DNA of 12,300 nucleotides from Cruorifilaria tuberocauda (taxonomy: Eukaryota > Nematoda > Chromadorea > Rhabditida > Onchocercidae), in NCBI GenBank assembly GCA_013365365.1, contig JABVXU010001010.1, positions 1 through 12,300 on the forward strand. Reading direction: 5' to 3'. The stretch's first letter is position 1. Every line of letters begins with the position of its first letter. Positions 8,320-12,300 of this stretch are shown here, one piece after another. Below the pieces are notes generated by a model, which did not search any database, was not told the origin of the DNA, and worked only from the letters and a program-made list of their open reading frames with translations. Both the position numbers and the translations under genes were made by a program.

Positions 8320-8780
8320 ACTTATCATAGGATTATCACAAGTGATAATTCAAACATCGATTATCACTTTATCAATTTATCATCAATTCAATTGTAAGTG
8401 ATAATCGATGTTTGATGCTTATTATGTAAGTGATAAATAAACTTATCATAAAACTTATGCTTAGGTCATTTTGGTTGATTTGAAGCTAAATTCATTATTA
8501 ACTTCATTTAATGCTTACTTAATTATATTTTCACATCATCAATTTATCACCTATTCAATTGTAAGTGATAATTGATGTTTGATGCTCATTATGTAAGTGA
8601 TAAATAAACTTATCATAGGATTATCACAAGTGATAATCCTCTGATAGCTTTATCACAAAACTTGTGCTTAGGTCATTTTGGTTGATTTGAAGCTAAACTC
8701 ATTATCAACTTCATTTAATGCTTACTTAATTATATTTTCACATCATCAATTTGTCATCATCAATTCAATTGATAAAATTG
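8320..8780. repeat. Imperfect direct repeat of about 175-215 bp rich in TGATAA words
   Basis: The block beginning ATCAATTTATCA at 8371 and running through AAGTGATAATCGATGTTTG, AAACTTATGCTTAGGTCATT and TTGGTTGATTTGAAGCTAAA recurs from about 8549. A third partial start lies near 8746. Copy two has about 41 extra bases that include GGATTATCACAAGTGATAATCC-type palindrome sequence (8618-8639); a near-identical palindrome precedes copy one at 8330-8351. Non-coding. Confidence 0.85.
8350..8415. repeat. Perfect 18-bp inverted repeat (hairpin)
   Basis: TCAAACATCGATTATCAC at 8350-8367 is the exact reverse complement of 8398-8415, with a 30-base gap. It lies at the left edge of the first direct-repeat copy. 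Confidence 0.85.
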
Positions 8781-8961
8781 AATTAAGTTATTCTCCACCA
8801 AATTGAATTACTTCTTTAGCACTTTTCCGGAGTAAATAATGGATAATCTTGTAATCATAAAATTGGGATGCGCCATCAATTGGGAAAAGTGTGAAAGATT
8901 GAATTCAATTTTAGTTATATAATTAATATTTCATTTATATCATTTTAGAATAGCAATTACT
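8781..8961. other. AT-rich stretch with a small inverted repeat
   Basis: CACTTTTCC near 8820 and GGAAAAGTG near 8883 form a 9-bp inverted pair. A 27-codon plus-strand frame (MDNLVIIKL...) beginning near 8839 lies between and after them, but nothing else supports a gene. Confidence 0.4.
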
Positions 8962-9180
8962 ATTTCTCATTAACGTTTGACGTATTTCACGTATGCTTAA
9001 TTACTGGTAATTTGCAGCCAAAAATAAATTTAACTCTAAAAAAGCGCAAACGAGAAATGCTATTAAGAGTAACGAATGACCATTTCCTCATTAATATTTG
9101 ACGTATTTCACGTATGCTTAATTACTGGTAATTTGCAGCCAAAAAAAAATTTTAAAAAGTGCAAACGGTAGAAATGCTAG
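8962..9180. repeat. Two ~100-bp copies with inverted ends, 121 bp apart
   Basis: Copy one, about 8962-9063, and copy two, about 9082-9180, share TTTGACGTATTTCACGTATG, CTTAATTACTGGTAATTTGC and AGCCAAAAA, and end GCAAACG...AGAAATGCTA. The start (ATTTCTCATTAACGTTTG) and the end (CAAACGAGAAAT) of copy one are imperfect reverse complements, giving MITE-like ends. The internal AATTAC-TG-GTAATT is also palindromic. No coding sequence inside. Confidence 0.8.
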
Positions 9181-9278
9181 AAATAAATCACTTAAGTTTC
9201 CTTACTTTTTTGCTTTTTTCCCTAACTTTTGGTAAAGTATGATTTTGGCGCAAAATATAAATTAATTGTTTTGAAGTT

Positions 9279-9477
9279 TTAACGAAATTATTTGATAAAT
9301 TCAATATCATTGATAATTTTATTTCTATTCAAATGATAAGTAATAATTAAGGTTATTAAGGTATTTCAATGATAACAAATGACAATATATACATTTCATT
9401 TTTTTCTATTCAAATGATAATTAATAATTAAGGCTATTAAGGTTAAGGTATTCAAATGATAACAAATAAAATTATAT
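9279..9477. repeat. Direct repeat, period about 81 bp, with a distant third fragment
   Basis: TTCTATTCAAATGATAA followed by TAATAATTAAGG starts at 9323 and again at 9404, each running to AAATGATAACAAAT. The preceding segment TAACGAAATTATTTGATAAA (from about 9279) recurs with few changes at 9773-9823, showing a dispersed family. Confidence 0.8.
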
Positions 9478-9935
9478 AAATTCAGGTTAGAAAATATCCT
9501 GTTAATATCGTTATTCTCATTCATAAAGTAAGTATCATTATTCTCAAATCAATTTTATTACTTTAATACTAAAATAAAATGGTCAATGGTCAAAGTGTTA
9601 TATTTATGTGAAAAAAAATAAATTTTCCTAATAATACTATTTCCTAGCTTAGTATCGACTATAATCATAATTCATATTTATTATTAAGTATTAATTAATA
9701 TACTCAAATAATGAAATAGCAGTTGATAAATCAAGCTTGGCAAAATTTTAACTATTTCAATGAAATTTCACTTTAACGAAATTACTTGATAAATTCAATA
9801 TCAATATCATGAATTTTTTTTTCTAGAAGCGAATGAATTAAAAAGTCAACGATTAAATGATAGATTGATGTTAAGCTAAGTTTGCTTAAATTGTTTACAT
9901 GCTTAAATTTAATGCTTAAAATGCTTAAATTGTAA
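9478..9935. other. AT-rich stretch without genes
   Basis: Contains the third repeat fragment (9773-9823) and a small cluster of ATGCTTAAA words at 9899-9930. Nothing else supportable. Confidence 0.5.
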
Positions 9936-10018
9936 CGTTTGATGTAATATTCAGAATAGCACCCGTTACACAGTACTCGTTTGACGTAATATCCAGAGTA
10001 GTAGCCGTAAAAGTACTC
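9936..10018. repeat. 42-bp tandem duplication
   Basis: CGTTTGATGTAATATTCAGA at 9936 is repeated at 9978 as CGTTTGACGTAATATCCAGA, each continuing through AGCCGT-like sequence to AGTACT. GC-richer than its surroundings. Confidence 0.8.
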
Positions 10019-11585
10019 GTAAAAACACGTTAATCATTCATTCGATCAAATTTACAGTATTGATCAAGTGAACAAAAAAAAATTTTTTTATTGAAATTAA
10101 AAATTGAAATATATTTAAGTAAACAAGCTATTTAACTTAGCTTAAATGTCCGAGCAGTAATGCAATTTGAAAGGCTTAAAAAAAAGTAATAAGTGATATT
10201 GGAATTTAAGGAAGTTTTAATTATACTTAAATTTTAAATTTTAAATTGTCTGATGAATCATTCATGCATATTGCTCCGTTATCACTTATCAGTTATTTGC
10301 TTCTTCGTTTGTTTTCCTTCCACAATGTTTACAGCATAAACTTTTTACTGATAACTTTTTTACAGGTAACTTCTCCTTCTTGATATTACCAAGTTTATTT
10401 TATCAATATTAATTACTTTACTGTTAACAATAGTTCTTTTAAGAATTTACGCCTGTAATGCCCACTCTAATTAGTTAATTAATTGGTAGCAAATATGAGT
10501 GTGATAATTTTTTAAGCAAAATTTTAATAATTAAATTATTAATCAAACAAAACAAATCATCTCAAACAAGTGATAAGTGTTGATTCAAGTGATAATATAA
10601 AATATTAAATTGTTTCAGTGATAATTTAACTAAAATTAGATTAAAATTTTAAAAAGCACATGGCAAGTATTGCATGAGAAATGTTTAATTAAGTTTAATT
10701 ATACCAAAATAAACTAATTAAAGTACTGCTTGAACAAACTAAAATGATTTTATCAATTTTTATCAAATATGAATTAAAATAATTTTATGAAATTTTCAAA
10801 TGCTTAGATGCTTAATTAGGCATTTTCTTGAATATTTTCCACAGATGTGAAATTTAAAATGAAAATTTTAATCTCTTGCAAATTAAGGACGAATTAACTT
10901 TTGAAGAAGTAAAGTAATGATAAATGGCATTCCTTACCAGGACTAGGCTAAATGAAAATGCATATTTGCCAAGAGATAAAACGAGAGTGGTCGAGAATTA
11001 GTTGAAAAGTGTCAAACTTAATTACCCAAACTAAATATTTTCCGTTTATAGCAACAATAATGTTGAAGCTTACAGCGTTAGCGTTAGACAACATTTTAAT
11101 TCATGATACAATATCGGAAAATATTATGCCGTATGCGGAAACGTGAAACATTTTACGTGTAAGTTCTGTACAACTAATAACATACGATATTTACGGAAAA
11201 ATAACAGACGGAAAAGTAATTCCTGAAATGAAAATTGAAGTTTAATTAATTAATTTTATTCCTCAAGCTGTTTATTCACTTTCATTTACTTAACAGTTTA
11301 ACGATTTATTTTTTGTTTTTATCAAGAAACACGTTAAAGTAGAAAGCGCATTACGCGTTAAATTTATTTTTTCAAAAATAAAACACGTCAAATCACATGA
11401 TTTACAAGTAACGTTTCTTTAGACTTTTTTTCACTGGATTAACTTAATATTTCTCTTGAAATTAATCAACAAGTAAGTTAATAAGCTATTTATGAGGAAC
11501 TAAATTAACAACTGTAAATGATATTGAGGATTTATTTCTAAAATAAAACAAAAGAAAATAAAATAATAATGATTATTAAATAACG
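10019..11585. other. AT-rich intergenic stretch, no gene recognised
   Basis: Both strands were read for exon-like blocks and none matched a family I recognise. Positions 11050-11220 are slightly less AT-rich and hold a 28-codon frame (11060-11146) and a TACGT|GTAAGT donor-like site near 11157, but no supporting context. No tRNA-like or other RNA structure was noticed. Confidence 0.45.
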
Positions 11586-11782
11586 AAATAATGATTTCCG
11601 ATTATTGAATCCTAAATAATTGATAATAATAATTTCCGATTATTGAATCCTAAATAATTGATAATAATAATTTCCGATTATTGAATGCTAATTAATTCAT
11701 AATAATGATTTCCGATTATTGAATTCTAATTAATTCATAATAATGATTTCCGATTATTCAATTTTAAACAGTTCATAATAGT
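11586..11782. repeat. 38-bp tandem repeat, five copies
   Basis: TTTCCGATTATT starts at 11595, 11633, 11671, 11709 and 11747, an exact 38-bp period. Copies one and two share CCTAAATAATTGATAATA; copies three and four share CTAATTAATTCATAATAATG; copy five is diverged. Confidence 0.92.
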
Positions 11783-12070
11783 ATCGAAATTAACTATTCT
11801 GAAATACAATTTATTAAATGTATTATTGAATATTTCATTTAAAATGAATTTCTAAAATTAATTTAAATGCAACTTTTTCATTCGCAGCTTATATAATATA
11901 TTTCAAATTTTCAATTTCAATAATAAACATAATTTCAATAATGAATATAATATGTCGTTTATCCATTACTCAATAATTACCGTACACTCATTATTAGCTA
12001 TCATTTTTGGATTAAGCTAACATTTCACCACCATTTTCAAGTTACCGATTCTTACCTTTCATAATTATTA
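11783..12070. other. AT-rich stretch without genes
   Basis: Short AAT/ATT-rich sequence between the 38-bp array and the GT tract. Nothing else seen. Confidence 0.5.
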
Positions 12071-12300
12071 TGCGTGTATGTGTATTTACGTCTGTGTATG
12101 TATACGTGTATGTTTGTGTATTTGTTTGTTCATGCATATATATATGTGTGTGTGTTCATGGGTGTTTATGCATGTAGGTATACGTCTGTGTTTGTATGTG
12201 TGTATACGTGTGTACGTATGTACATATTTGGTGTGTGTGTATGTTTATGTGTGTACATGTTTACGTATGTACGTGTTTTGTGCGTGTGTGTGTGTGTGTG
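12071..12300. repeat. GT-rich alternating purine-pyrimidine tract, open at the window edge
   Basis: Degenerate TGTGTATG/TACGTGTA/TGTTTGTG units that end in a pure (TG)n run at the last bases of the window. Long alternating purine-pyrimidine stretches can adopt Z-DNA. The tract probably continues beyond the window. Confidence 0.9.

Noticed and set aside
8839..8922. Small plus-strand frame MDNLVIIKLG...
   Set aside because: 27 codons in AT-rich repeat-flanked DNA; no supporting evidence.
11060..11146. Small plus-strand frame with hydrophobic start (MLKLTALAL...)
   Set aside because: Only 28 codons, no splice or promoter support and no recognised relatives.

Overview
The window is AT-rich eukaryotic DNA, roughly three quarters A+T by eye. 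It contains one well-supported gene, a spliced serpin on the minus strand, set in a landscape of minisatellites, foldbacks and simple repeats. Short AT-rich introns, splice acceptors of the TTTTCAG/ATTTCAG type and a CAG acceptor one base before the start codon suggest an invertebrate, most plausibly a nematode. That assignment is inference; a mite or other arthropod is not excluded.

Serpin (6003 down to 1912, minus strand): seven coding exons join in frame through six GT-AG introns into a 396-residue protein. Exon 1 encodes a signal peptide. Exons 2-6 encode the serpin core. Exon 7 carries the hinge, the reactive-centre loop and the C-terminal serpin signature. No frameshift or internal stop is needed, so the gene looks intact. 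The product is predicted to be a secreted, N-glycosylated serine-protease inhibitor. By alignment with the alpha-1-antitrypsin loop, the scissile bond is Ser358-Ser359.

Positions 1-1911 lie downstream of the gene. They hold a four-copy 73-bp array, a degenerate hexamer tract, a GATCATTGC-rich array, a twofold 189-bp repeat, and the likely 3' flank. The introns are also repetitive. The last one (1218 bp) contains two different arrays plus a GC-richer island that reads like part of a serpin reactive loop. Intron 4 carries a duplication of the exon 4 donor edge.

Positions 6004-12300 lie upstream of the gene and contain no convincing coding sequence. In order they hold the presumed promoter/leader, a 610-bp foldback with 64-68 bp nearly identical inverted arms, a 37-unit minisatellite of splice-acceptor-like 9-mers, one low-confidence candidate exon, a block very dense in TGATAA motifs and palindromes, twin ~100-bp elements with inverted ends, several short direct repeats, a five-copy 38-bp array, and a GT-rich tract at the right edge.
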